Assembly: GCA_900550565.1 (NCBI GenBank)
Contig: URSG01000007.1
Coordinates: 1-44,578, forward strand
Origin: an uncultured Rickettsiales bacterium
Lineage (GTDB): Bacteria > Pseudomonadota > Alphaproteobacteria > Rs-D84
Reading direction: 5' to 3'
Length of the DNA: 44,578 nt
The notes under the pieces are model-generated. The model was not told the origin of the DNA. It made no database searches and saw only the letters and a program-made list of their open reading frames with translations. The translations under genes were made by a program, and so were the position numbers. Positions 26,123 to 33,149 of the stretch are shown here, in pieces; positions within the stretch are counted from its first letter, which is position 1; each line of letters begins with the position of its first letter.

Positions 26123-26613
26123 TGACAGAAACAAAAAAGACTGCAACAGCAGCAAAGACCGCAAAGAAAGCCGCCCCGGCGAAAAAAGCAACTGCCGCCA
26201 AGGCTGTGGCCGCCGATGTGAAATTAAACGGCGCAACATACGCAACCGGCAAACGTAAAGATTCCGTTGCACGCGTATATTTGATTCCGGGCAAGGGCAA
26301 CATCTTTGTCAACGAAATCCCAGCCGACAAATATTTTCGTCGTCCAGTATTGCAGATGATTATCGCACAACCGTTTGGTGTCACCAAACGCGAAACTGCG
26401 TATGACATTCACGCAATGGTTATGGGTGGCGGTTTGTCTGGCCAGGCCGGTGCCGTTAAACACGGTATTTCCAAGGCCCTGGAAAAGATTGAACCAGAAT
26501 TGCGCCCAGCGTTAAAGGCCGCAGGCTTCTTGACACGCGACAGCCGCGTTGTTGAACGTAAGCACTTTGGTCACCACAAGGCGCGTCGTTCAACCCAGTT
26601 CAGCAAACGTTAA
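26122..26613 (+). CDS. rpsI: 30S ribosomal protein S9 with Lys/Ala N-terminal extension
   Basis: 163 residues against about 130 in E. coli. The conserved core starts at ATYATGKRKDSVARVYLIPG (about residue 35) and ends in the invariant DSRVVERKHFGHHKARRSTQ... basic tail with terminal QFSKR, which reaches the P-site tRNA. The first about 33 residues are an Ala/Lys/Thr-rich extension (AKTAKKAAPAKKATAAKA), disordered and histone-tail-like. The start is fixed by TAATG coupling to rplM. A terminator follows. Confidence 0.97.
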   Translation: MTETKKTATAAKTAKKAAPAKKATAAKAVAADVKLNGATYATGKRKDSVARVYLIPGKGNIFVNEIPADKYFRRPVLQMIIAQPFGVTKRETAYDIHAMVMGGGLSGQAGAVKHGISKALEKIEPELRPALKAAGFLTRDSRVVERKHFGHHKARRSTQFSKR

Positions 26614-26630
26614 TATTTGCGAACAATTCA

Positions 26631-26657
26631 AAATCCCGCCAAAAGCGGGATTTTTTT
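26631..26657 (+). terminator. Terminator of rplM-rpsI
   Basis: Stem AAATCCCGC / GCGGGATTT, loop CAAAA, followed by a T run. Confidence 0.88.
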
Positions 26658-26661
26658 ATTA

Positions 26662-26689
26662 TTGCGTTTATAAAAAAAGCGTGTAATAA
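26662..26689 (+). promoter_or_regulatory. Promoter of tig
   Basis: TTGCGT (26662-26667), 16-nt spacer, TAATAA (26684-26689), about 30 nt before the ATG. Confidence 0.5.
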
Positions 26690-26720
26690 TCACACGGCAA
26701 TTACATTTTAGGGGAACAAT

Positions 26721-28031
26721 ATGTTTACAAAAGAAAAAATCAAAGATTTGCATTATTCCGTGAACGGAACAATTTCTGCGGCTGATGTCCAGGCCGCAGC
26801 CGACGAAATTTTGACCGAATACGGCAAAACCGCAAAAATGCCTGGATTCCGTCCGGGTCATATTCCATTGTCTGTTTTGCGCCAAAAATTCAACGCATCG
26901 GCAACATCCGAAGCGGTGGACAAACTGATGAACAAGGATTTGAACGACTTTGTCGCTGACAAGAAAATCCGTTTGGCCGGCGCACCCAAGGCTGATTTGG
27001 CTGGTTGGGAATTTGGCAAAGACGTTGAATACTCATTGGAATTTGATATTTTGCCAACATTGCCTGCAGTTGACTTAGAAAAATTCACCGTCACCAAGAA
27101 AACAACAACCCTGGACGAGAAGGAAGTTGATTCTGCGATTGAAAACCTGCGCAAAAGCCGCAGCACCGCTGAAAAACAGGCCGACACATACAAGGCCGCC
27201 GATGGCGACACCGCAGTAATTGATTTCAAGGGCTTTATCGGCGACGACGCATTTGAAGGTGGCGCAGCAGAAAAACATCACCTGATTTTGGGTTCTGGCG
27301 CATTTATCCCAGGATTTGAAGACCAAATCATTGGCCACAAAGCAGGCGACGAATTTGACGTCAATGTTAAATTCCCAAAAGAATATCACGCAGACAATCT
27401 GGCCGGCAAAGACGCACGCTTTGCTGTCAAGGTTCACGAAGTTCGCAAGCATATTTTGCCGGAATTGACCGACGAATTTGCCAAGACTGTTGGCCAGGAA
27501 TCTGTTGACGCGTTGCGCGAACACATTCGTAAAATCTATAACGACCAGTATGCCGAAGCGGCCCAACGCGATATGCGCAATGAATTGTTGGACATCTTGG
27601 CAGACAAGGTTAAATTAGACCTGCCAGAAACATTGGTTGAACAAGAATTGACAATGGCAAAATCTGAACACGATCGCGTTCACGCGAATTGTGGCGATTG
27701 CAAATCTGACGACCACAAATGGGACGACAAAAAAGAACGCAAAGAAGCCGAACGCCGCGTTAAACTGGGGCTGATTTTGGCCGAATGGGGAACCCAGAAC
27801 AAAGTAGAGGTCACACGCGACGACCTGCAACAGGCAGTCTGGGCCGAGGCGTCACGCTATCCAGATCCAAAACAGGTTTTTGATTTCTATAACAAGAATC
27901 AAAACGCATTGGCAATGTTGCGCGGTATGATTTTTGAACGCAAGGCATTGGACGCAATGTTGACCCACGTCAAACAAAAAGAAAAAACGGTAAAGCCCGA
28001 AGAATTATTCCAGGCTGCACCTGTAAAATAA
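26721..28031 (+). CDS. tig: Trigger factor (ribosome-associated chaperone, PPIase)
   Basis: 436 residues, normal length. N-terminal ribosome-binding domain with the signature MPGFRPGHIPLSVLRQKF (about residues 38-55); FKBP-type PPIase domain (about 150-240) with DTAVIDFKGFIGDDAFEGG and LGSGAFIPGFEDQIIGHKAG; C-terminal chaperone arms. A short Cys/Asp/Lys-rich insertion (HANCGDCKSDDHKWDDKK, near residue 315) in the arm domain is not typical and contains a C-x-x-C. AGGGGAA precedes the start. In many proteobacteria tig precedes clpP; here it is monocistronic with its own terminator. Confidence 0.97.
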   Translation: MFTKEKIKDLHYSVNGTISAADVQAAADEILTEYGKTAKMPGFRPGHIPLSVLRQKFNASATSEAVDKLMNKDLNDFVADKKIRLAGAPKADLAGWEFGKDVEYSLEFDILPTLPAVDLEKFTVTKKTTTLDEKEVDSAIENLRKSRSTAEKQADTYKAADGDTAVIDFKGFIGDDAFEGGAAEKHHLILGSGAFIPGFEDQIIGHKAGDEFDVNVKFPKEYHADNLAGKDARFAVKVHEVRKHILPELTDEFAKTVGQESVDALREHIRKIYNDQYAEAAQRDMRNELLDILADKVKLDLPETLVEQELTMAKSEHDRVHANCGDCKSDDHKWDDKKERKEAERRVKLGLILAEWGTQNKVEVTRDDLQQAVWAEASRYPDPKQVFDFYNKNQNALAMLRGMIFERKALDAMLTHVKQKEKTVKPEELFQAAPVK

Positions 28032-28057
28032 AAAAACGCCCGTTTGGGCGTTTTTTT
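28031..28057. terminator. Bidirectional terminator between tig and a convergent gene
   Basis: Stem AAAAAACGCCC / GGGCGTTTTTT, loop GTTT, with A tract on one side and T tract on the other, between convergent stops at 28031 and 28077. Confidence 0.85.
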
Positions 28058-28076
28058 ATAACCGTTTGTATTGCGA

Positions 28077-28532
28077 CTATCTGACGTTTTGTTCTTTCTG
28101 GGCCGCCAAATGTTTTAAATCACGACGGTGCAGTCCAACAAACGCCGCCCCTGCAACACCAGCGTGCAATAACCAAACCGCCAATGGCGACGTATAATCT
28201 TCTTTATTACAGACCTTTTGGAATTCATCGTTGGATTCTTCTGTGTCAATCCACGAATTGTCATAATACCAATCGCCGTCATCGTTCAAAGGAATGCGTC
28301 TGCCACTTTCTGTTTTAATATAACGGCCAGCAGGGCGATATTCATACGACGTGTATGACATATGTTCTGGGTTCGGATTCAGTGAATACGCACACTCAAA
28401 CCGATGGGCCAACGACGCATCGTCCATAAAATACGCGCCTTTGTTCGGCATAAAATGCGCTGCAACACCAATCAACGGCACAACGACCGCGCTGGTTAAA
28501 ACTGATTTTGCAATATTTTTTCCAGTATTCAT
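28077..28532 (-). CDS. Hypothetical membrane protein, two helices
   Basis: 151 residues. One hydrophobic helix near the N-terminus (about 7-30, SVLTSAVVVPLIGVAAHFMP, weak signal peptide or anchor), a soluble polar middle with many Tyr, Asp and Asn residues and two Cys (about 31-118), and a second helix near the C-terminus (LAVWLLHAGVAGAAFVGLHR). Start at 28532 chosen because AAGGAAAT lies just upstream; the frame is open to 28589. Promoter TTGACA-16-TACAAT at 28589-28562. No family recognised. Confidence 0.75.
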   Translation of the reverse strand: MNTGKNIAKSVLTSAVVVPLIGVAAHFMPNKGAYFMDDASLAHRFECAYSLNPNPEHMSYTSYEYRPAGRYIKTESGRRIPLNDDGDWYYDNSWIDTEESNDEFQKVCNKEDYTSPLAVWLLHAGVAGAAFVGLHRRDLKHLAAQKEQNVR

Positions 28533-28561
28533 ACGAATTTCCTTTGTTTGATTTGTATGAC

Positions 28562-28589
28562 ATTGTATCACTAAATATAATTTTGTCAA
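28562..28589 (-). promoter_or_regulatory. Promoter of the 28532 membrane protein gene
   Basis: Minus strand perfect TTGACA (28589-28584), 16-nt spacer, TACAAT (28567-28562). Confidence 0.65.
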
Positions 28590-28604
28590 CTGTTATATTA
28601 CAAC

Positions 28605-28633
28605 TTGATTTTGCGAAAAAATCCAGGTATAAT
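28605..28633 (+). promoter_or_regulatory. Promoter of rpsA
   Basis: TTGATT (28605-28610), 17-nt spacer, perfect TATAAT (28628-28633). The transcript would have a leader of about 87 nt before rpsA, with C-rich and G-rich blocks that can pair. Confidence 0.6.
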
Positions 28634-28713
28634 CAGGGCGATTTTGCGGGTGGGCGCATTATCAATCCGACTAACCCCACAAGTCCCCCAATGCTAAGGG
28701 TGGCAAACTTTGT

Positions 28714-28755
28714 ATGAAATTTTCTTATGAAAGATTTATCCAAAGATTTATTTAA
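28714..28755 (+). promoter_or_regulatory. Candidate 13-codon upstream ORF overlapping the rpsA start
   Basis: ATG at 28714 begins a 13-residue frame, MKFSYERFIQRFI, ending at TAA 28753-28755. It runs across the rpsA ATG (28727) in another frame. AAGGGTGG (28697-28704) is about 10 nt before this ATG, whereas the rpsA ATG has no such site of its own. The leader also has CCCCAC (28675-28680), which could pair either with GTGGG upstream or with the GGGTGG ribosome site. This could couple or limit S1 synthesis; S1 is translationally autoregulated in E. coli. Speculative. Confidence 0.3.
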
Positions 28756-30415
28756 TCCTATCTCTGGCGAAGATTTTGTCCAGATGTTTGACAAAAACTA
28801 TGGCACACAGGAAACTTTGCAGGGTTATGCAACCAAGGGAACTGTCAAAGACATCCGTGGTGATTTCGCAATGGTTGACGTTGGCCTGAAATCCGAAGGT
28901 CGCGTTCCATTAAAAGAATTCGGCGCATCTGTCCCGGCTGTTGGCGACATCATTGACGTTTTTGTTGAACGTTATGAATCCCGCGAAGGCACAGCAGTTC
29001 TGTCTTATACCAAGGCGCGTGCAGAAAAAGCGTGGAAAGACCTGGAAAAGACCGTTGCCGATGGCATTGACCCAGAAGGAACAATCATTGACGTTGTCCG
29101 TGGCGGTTATACCGTTGACCTGGGCGGCGTGTTTGCATTTATGCCATCGTCCCAGGTTGATCACAAACCTGTTCGCGATGCAAAATCGTTGATTGGCCTG
29201 AAAGATAAATTCCGCGTTTTGAAAATGGACGCATTGCGCACAAACGCAATCGTATCACGTCGCGCGATTCAGTCTGATTCCATCGCCGCAGCACAACGCG
29301 AAGCGATGAAGAACATCACACTGGGCGCCGTCATAGAAGGCACAGTCAAGAACATCACAGATTACGGTGTGTTTGTTGATTTGGGCGGTATTGACGGTTT
29401 GCTGCACGTGACAGACCTGTCTTGGAAACGTGTAAATCACCCACGCGAATTGGTTCACGTTGGTGAAAAGATCAAGGTCAAGGTTATCCAGTTTGACCCA
29501 GAATCACATCGTATTTCGCTGGGCGCAAAACAGTTAGAAGCAGACCCATGGGATACTGCATCACGCGCGTTCAACGTTGGCGACACAGTATCTGGCAAGG
29601 TTTCATCAATCACCGATTATGGTGCATTTATTGACCTGGGCAACAATATTGAAGGTCTGGTTCACATGTCTGAATTGTCCTGGACAAACAAAAACATCCA
29701 CCCCAGCAAGGTTTTACAGGCTGGCCAAGATGTCAACGTTGTCGTTTTGGGCATTGACCAGGAAAAACGCCGTATTTCGTTGGGCTATAAACAACTGCAA
29801 CCAAATCCATGGAAACAGTTCGCAGAAACCCACAATGTTGGCGATGTTGTGACTGGTCCAATCAAGAACACAACCGAATTTGGTCTGTTTGTTCAGTTGA
29901 CCCCAGAATTGGACGGTATGGTTCACATTTCCGACCTGTCTTGGAACAAATTGGACGAAGAAGAATTGAAAAAATTCGTTCGCGGCCAAGAAGTGACAGC
30001 GAAAATTTTGGACATCAATCCAGAAAAAGAACGCGTCACACTGGGTATCAAACAGTTGACCGAAGGTGCGGATAACAAAAACGTCGCTATCAAGAAAGGC
30101 GCAGTTGTTTCCGGCACGGTTTCTGAAATCACACCAGATGAATTGATTTTGGCGTTGCCAAATGAAATCCGCGGTGTAATTCGTCGCACAGACCTGTCAC
30201 GCGAAAAAGCGGAACAGGACACCAGCAAATTCAAAGTGGGCGACACAGTTGAAGCATCTGTTGTTTCCGTAGAAGACAACACTGTTAAACTGTCAATCCG
30301 CGCATTGCAGGTGACCCTGGAAAAACAGGCCGTCAAAGAATACGCCAACCAGGCCGACAGTGGCTCGGTATTGGGCGACATCTTGGGTGCTGCGATTGAA
30401 AACAGCAAAAAGTAA
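28727..30415 (+). CDS. rpsA: 30S ribosomal protein S1
   Basis: 562 residues containing six S1 (OB-fold) RNA-binding repeats, close to E. coli S1 (557). The repeats are recognisable by motifs such as GTVKDIRGDFAMVDVGLKSEG, GTVKNITDYGVFVDLGG-DGL, GKVSSITDYGAFIDLGN and TGPIKNTTEFGLFVQLTP, each followed by HxSDLSW or HMSELSW. S1 helps mRNAs, especially those with weak ribosome sites, onto the 30S subunit. The start lacks a good Shine-Dalgarno, like its counterparts elsewhere. In many proteobacteria cmk precedes rpsA; here it is monocistronic. Confidence 0.98.
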   Translation: MKDLSKDLFNPISGEDFVQMFDKNYGTQETLQGYATKGTVKDIRGDFAMVDVGLKSEGRVPLKEFGASVPAVGDIIDVFVERYESREGTAVLSYTKARAEKAWKDLEKTVADGIDPEGTIIDVVRGGYTVDLGGVFAFMPSSQVDHKPVRDAKSLIGLKDKFRVLKMDALRTNAIVSRRAIQSDSIAAAQREAMKNITLGAVIEGTVKNITDYGVFVDLGGIDGLLHVTDLSWKRVNHPRELVHVGEKIKVKVIQFDPESHRISLGAKQLEADPWDTASRAFNVGDTVSGKVSSITDYGAFIDLGNNIEGLVHMSELSWTNKNIHPSKVLQAGQDVNVVVLGIDQEKRRISLGYKQLQPNPWKQFAETHNVGDVVTGPIKNTTEFGLFVQLTPELDGMVHISDLSWNKLDEEELKKFVRGQEVTAKILDINPEKERVTLGIKQLTEGADNKNVAIKKGAVVSGTVSEITPDELILALPNEIRGVIRRTDLSREKAEQDTSKFKVGDTVEASVVSVEDNTVKLSIRALQVTLEKQAVKEYANQADSGSVLGDILGAAIENSKK

Positions 30416-30441
30416 TTTACGATTGTAAATTATTCCTAAAT

Positions 30442-30471
30442 CCCCGACGTCCTTGTCGGGGGTTTGTCTTT
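30442..30471 (+). terminator. Terminator of rpsA
   Basis: Stem CCCCGAC / GTCGGGG, loop GTCCTT, then GTTTGTCTTT. Confidence 0.82.
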
Positions 30472-30481
30472 ATGATATAAT
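30453..30481 (+). promoter_or_regulatory. Promoter of adk, placing transcription start at the ATG
   Basis: TTGTCG (30453-30458, in the terminator arm), 17-nt spacer, perfect TATAAT (30476-30481). Only nine bases separate the -10 box from the adk ATG (30491), so the message would have a leader of about 0-4 nt. Confidence 0.6.
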
Positions 30482-30490
30482 GGATATGCT

Positions 30491-31048
30491 ATGAAAAAAG
30501 ATTTGATTGTTTTAATGGGCGCGCCGGGCGCAGGCAAGGGGACGTTTGCCCGAATGCTGTGTGGGCGTAAAAACTATTGCTATGTTGAAACAGGCGCACT
30601 GTTGCGAACGCTGCCACCTGACAGTCCAATCGGCCAAATGGTTGCACGGGGCGAATTGGTCCCAGATGATGGATTGTTTGATTTAATGCACGAAAAAATT
30701 TGCAGTGGTACCGACGTATTACTGGACGGATTTCCACGCACACTGTCCCAGGCACAGTGGTTGGTCAAATCATACGCAAACGAATTTAATATCCATATAA
30801 TCTATCTGGACATCCCAGAAAGCGTTATTGAACACCGTCTGGACAAACGTCACGCCGACGGCAGCACGCGCGCAGACGACGCAAATGCCGCGATTGTTCA
30901 TCGTCGCATAACAACGTTTTGGAATATCACAATCCCTGCGATTGAGTGGTTGCGTAATGCGCCCGGGATAAAATTCAGCGACGTTGACGTCAGTGCGCCG
31001 GGGCCAGACGAAAACTTTGCAAACATTATTGCTGCATTGGAACAATAA
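30491..31048 (+). CDS. adk: Adenylate kinase
   Basis: Interconverts ATP + AMP and 2 ADP. 185 residues, a short form with a minimal LID. P-loop GAPGAGKGTFAR (about 10-21), NMP-binding Arg-containing ETGALLR, the DGFPRTLSQAQWL signature (about 79-91), and the LID region HRLDKRHADGSTRADD without zinc cysteines. There is no ribosome site upstream and the -10 box is only nine bases away, pointing to a leaderless mRNA. A bidirectional terminator separates it from corA. The adk-secY operon arrangement of many bacteria is absent. Confidence 0.95.
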   Translation: MKKDLIVLMGAPGAGKGTFARMLCGRKNYCYVETGALLRTLPPDSPIGQMVARGELVPDDGLFDLMHEKICSGTDVLLDGFPRTLSQAQWLVKSYANEFNIHIIYLDIPESVIEHRLDKRHADGSTRADDANAAIVHRRITTFWNITIPAIEWLRNAPGIKFSDVDVSAPGPDENFANIIAALEQ

Positions 31049-31050
31049 AA

Positions 31051-31077
31051 AAAACGCGTCAATGACGCGTTTTTTTA
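31051..31077. terminator. Bidirectional terminator between adk and corA
   Basis: Stem AAAACGCGTC / GACGCGTTTT, loop AAT, flanked by A and T runs; lies between the convergent stops. Confidence 0.85.
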
Positions 31078-31965
31078 CACAATTCTGCGCCGGGCAATGG
31101 TGAAAAACGCAAACCCCAACAACAATATCATTATCGCCAAGAATATCACCAGGGACGTACTGTCGTATTCTGCAAACGGCAGTTTCATATTCATACCGTA
31201 ATATCCAACAACGACCGTTGGCACCACCAGAATAATATTCCACATCGTTAAACGATTGATGTATTTATTTGAATCCATATTGATGACGCTTTCAAATGTT
31301 TCTTTGATAGATTTTAACATCTTGCTGTATGATGTCACAACCTCGGTCGCCTGGAACAATTCAATACGTGCATCTTCTATCAATTCAGCCGCATCTTCGT
31401 TTTTGATAAACCCACGCATTTTTTCCAATTTATCCAGCACGCTTACATTGCCCTTGATTCCAGCCATATACAGGGTATAACTGTTTTCAACCTCTAACAA
31501 TGCCATCAGGTCACGACGATGAATCCGGGCGTTCAACGCCTTTTTAGATTCCAAAACGCGTTTATTTAATTCCTTTAAGAAACGCAGATACGATTCCGCA
31601 ATATAATATATGATGTTTAAAATAAATTCTTCGCGCGATGTTTTTTCATCTTTTTTTATCTTGTCCAGCAAATCACACCGCTTGCGACAAACGGTAATAA
31701 CACGCGTTGCAGAATAAATGATTGATAACGGTTCTGTGTGCCACAGCGTATCTGTTTCGCGATTGATAATCGGGAAACGCACAATAATAACCTTGTAATC
31801 ATCTTCCAGTTCCAGGCGTGGCTGTTCATCAGGGTCCAAGATGTCCGATATAGTATCCTCGTCAATCTTGTATTTATTTTGCAGTTTTTCAAAATCTTCG
31901 TGATCAGGGTTCCCAACGTTCACCCAAGAGAATGATTTTAATTTTTCAGTCACAAACACGGCCAT
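31075..31965 (-). CDS. corA: CorA-family magnesium transporter
   Basis: 296 residues. N-terminal cytoplasmic alpha/beta domain (starts FVTEKLKSFSWVNVGNP, with LDPDEQPRLELEDDYKVIIV), long stalk helices (about 130-235), then two C-terminal membrane helices. The selectivity motif Y-G-M-N lies between them (VVGYYGMNMKLPFAEY). The last residues are basic (IARRRIV), as usual. AAGGAG is only one base from the ATG at 31965. The GTG two codons later (31959) would have ideal spacing, so either start is possible. Promoter TTGATT-17-TAAAAT at 32019-31991. Confidence 0.95.
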   Translation of the reverse strand: MAVFVTEKLKSFSWVNVGNPDHEDFEKLQNKYKIDEDTISDILDPDEQPRLELEDDYKVIIVRFPIINRETDTLWHTEPLSIIYSATRVITVCRKRCDLLDKIKKDEKTSREEFILNIIYYIAESYLRFLKELNKRVLESKKALNARIHRRDLMALLEVENSYTLYMAGIKGNVSVLDKLEKMRGFIKNEDAAELIEDARIELFQATEVVTSYSKMLKSIKETFESVINMDSNKYINRLTMWNIILVVPTVVVGYYGMNMKLPFAEYDSTSLVIFLAIMILLLGFAFFTIARRRIV

Positions 31966-31990
31966 TCTCCTTGTTCTGTAAATCGTGAAT

Positions 31991-32019
31991 ATTTTACACC
32001 AGTTTTAACAAAAAATCAA
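31991..32019 (-). promoter_or_regulatory. Promoter of corA
   Basis: Minus strand TTGATT (32019-32014), 17-nt spacer, TAAAAT (31996-31991). Confidence 0.55.
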
Positions 32020-32077
32020 ATGAATCTGGGAATTTATACCGATGTTTTTTTGCGTGTAAATCTGCCAAGATATCCTT

Positions 32078-32173
32078 ATGACTAGGCTAACAAATTCTTT
32101 TACAATCGCGCGCTATATTTTGTTGGGGCTGGGGATTTTAATTGTCGCAATAATTTTACTGTGGATAATATAA
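32078..32173 (+). CDS. Candidate 31-aa single-pass membrane peptide
   Basis: ATG at 32078 opens a 31-codon frame: a short polar head (MTRLTNSFTIARY) and then one hydrophobic helix (ILLGLGILIVAIILLWII) ending at the stop. Such a clean single-helix peptide, followed directly by a hairpin terminator in the same direction, is typical of small membrane proteins. It has only a weak ribosome site (AAGATA). No relative recognised; it is also possible that this is chance. Confidence 0.45.
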   Translation: MTRLTNSFTIARYILLGLGILIVAIILLWII

Positions 32174-32174
32174 C

Positions 32175-32201
32175 ACCGCCCATACGGACGGTTAAATTTT
32201 T
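32175..32201 (+). terminator. Hairpin terminator after the 31-aa peptide
   Basis: Stem ACCGCCC / GGACGGT (one G-T pair), loop ATAC, then TAAATTTTT. Its right half is copied in the adjacent tandem duplication. Confidence 0.55.
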
Positions 32202-32259
32202 GGTCAGGGTGACAGGATTGTCATACGGACGGTTAAATTTTTGGTCGGGGTGACAGGAA
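32181..32259. repeat. 41-bp tandem duplication including the tRNA-Pro 3' end
   Basis: Two copies of a 38-bp block at 32181-32218 and 32222-32259 (period 41), nearly identical. Each contains the terminator right arm CATACGGACGGTTAAATTTT followed by TGGTCxGGGTGACAGGA, which in the second copy is the 3' end of the tRNA-Pro gene. The first copy is therefore a stray tRNA 3' end. Confidence 0.8.
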
Positions 32260-32318
32260 TCGAACCTGCGACCCCTTGCACCCCATGCAAGTACTCTACC
32301 AGGCTGAGCTACACCCCG
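32242..32318 (-). tRNA. tRNA-Pro (GGG)
   Basis: 77 nt on the minus strand. Acceptor CGGGGTG pairs with CACCCCG; D arm GCTC...GAGT; anticodon stem CTTGC / GCAAG with loop ATGGGGT, anticodon GGG (reads CCC/CCU); T arm with GGTTCGATTCC; CCA encoded. Confidence 0.96.
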
Positions 32319-32328
32319 AACGCCGACA

Positions 32329-32357
32329 AATATAACCTATTTTTTTGTAAAAAACAA
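32329..32357 (-). promoter_or_regulatory. Promoter of tRNA-Pro
   Basis: Minus strand TTGTTT (32357-32352), 17-nt spacer, TATATT (32334-32329), about 11 nt before the tRNA 5' end. Confidence 0.55.
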
Positions 32358-32386
32358 TCTTTTTATTCCCTGTGAATTCATGCATA

Positions 32387-32415
32387 TTGTCCGCGTCGCA
32401 CCACTGAGGTATCAT
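32387..32415 (+). promoter_or_regulatory. Promoter of the 34-aa zinc-finger-like gene
   Basis: TTGTCC (32387-32392), 17-nt spacer, TATCAT (32410-32415). Confidence 0.5.
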
Positions 32416-32460
32416 CATAGATGTCCGGACAAACAATCAATCAACCAAAAGGATTACAAT

Positions 32461-32565
32461 ATGTCAAAAACAGAAAAGAAAATGTATAAATGCAAACACT
32501 GTGGTGAAATGCACAGCGAAAAACACCCACACCCAGAATGTGACAAGAAAACTGGCACAAAATAG
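32461..32565 (+). CDS. 34-aa zinc-ribbon-like miniprotein
   Basis: Starts MSKTEKKMYKCKHCGEMHSE and ends PECDKKTGTK. One C-x-x-C pair (CKHC) plus several His and a third Cys could bind a single zinc ion. It is highly basic. AAAGGATT about 6 nt upstream fixes the start at 32461, not the longer in-frame codon at 32380. It has its own promoter and a strong hairpin terminator, good support for a real gene. Function unknown; nucleic-acid binding or a ribosome-associated role is a guess. Confidence 0.72.
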   Translation: MSKTEKKMYKCKHCGEMHSEKHPHPECDKKTGTK

Positions 32566-32580
32566 CAATTCCCACACAAT

Positions 32581-32610
32581 AACGTCGGTCGTCCCAGACC
32601 GACGTTTTTT
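32581..32610 (+). terminator. Terminator of the 34-aa gene
   Basis: Perfect stem AACGTCGGTC / GACCGACGTT, loop GTCCCA, then a T run. Confidence 0.88.
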
Positions 32611-32706
32611 ATTATTGGACACTATAAAATATTTTATGCTTGCACGAATCGGAAAAAAGTTACTAGTATTGCGCATATCGGTTAAACCTAAACGGGGGTA
32701 TGTCCT

Positions 32707-33084
32707 ATGATTGTGGGTATTGGAATTGACTTGGTTGAAAGCGGCCGTTTCTTGGATTGGTCCGCATTTAAAAAACAGCGCATATTTACAAAAAAAGAAT
32801 TGGAATATGCCGACACGGATAACGCGAACGCTGAAAAGCATTTGGCAAATTTCTGGGCGGCACGCGAAGCGTGCTTAAAGGCACTGGGGACAGGATTCGG
32901 CGAAGACATCACGTTTTCTGACGTATCGGTTATTCACAATGATGCCGGACGGCCTGAATTACTGATTGCCGGTGGCGCACGCGCCGCATTAAAAGAACTT
33001 GCCGGTGGCGACGCGGTTGTTCATCTGTCTATTACAGACCAAGATGATTATTCCGCAGCAATCGTTGTAATTGAAAAGATTTAA
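32707..33084 (+). CDS. acpS: Holo-[acyl-carrier-protein] synthase
   Basis: Transfers the 4'-phosphopantetheine arm from CoA to apo-ACP. 125 residues, family-typical. The Mg-binding Asp lies in MIVGIGIDLVESGRF (Asp8), and the second signature is FWAAREACLKALGTGF (about 54-69), the family's F-x-x-KEA-x-KA-x-G-x-G with R for the first K. It ends with a HLSITDQDDYSAAIVVIE strand pair. The G-rich CGGGGGT upstream serves as ribosome site. It is monocistronic here rather than next to pdxJ or lepB. Confidence 0.95.
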   Translation: MIVGIGIDLVESGRFLDWSAFKKQRIFTKKELEYADTDNANAEKHLANFWAAREACLKALGTGFGEDITFSDVSVIHNDAGRPELLIAGGARAALKELAGGDAVVHLSITDQDDYSAAIVVIEKI

Positions 33085-33089
33085 AAACA

Positions 33090-33115
33090 AACGCCCATTT
33101 ATTTGGGCGTTTTTT
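33090..33115 (+). terminator. Terminator of acpS
   Basis: Stem AACGCCCA / TGGGCGTT with short loop, then T run. Confidence 0.85.
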
Positions 33116-33118
33116 ATG

Positions 33119-33144
33119 ATAAAAAACGCGCCGTTTGGCGCGTT
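33119..33144 (-). terminator. Terminator of the 33150 envelope protein gene
   Basis: Stem AACGCGCC / GGCGCGTT, loop AAAC, T run on the minus strand. Confidence 0.85.
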
Positions 33145-33149
33145 GATTT

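Noticed and set aside
28640..28726. Known riboswitch or ribosomal-protein leader in front of rpsA
   Set aside because: I could not match the leader to a named riboswitch or leader family; it is only noted as possible alternative pairing.
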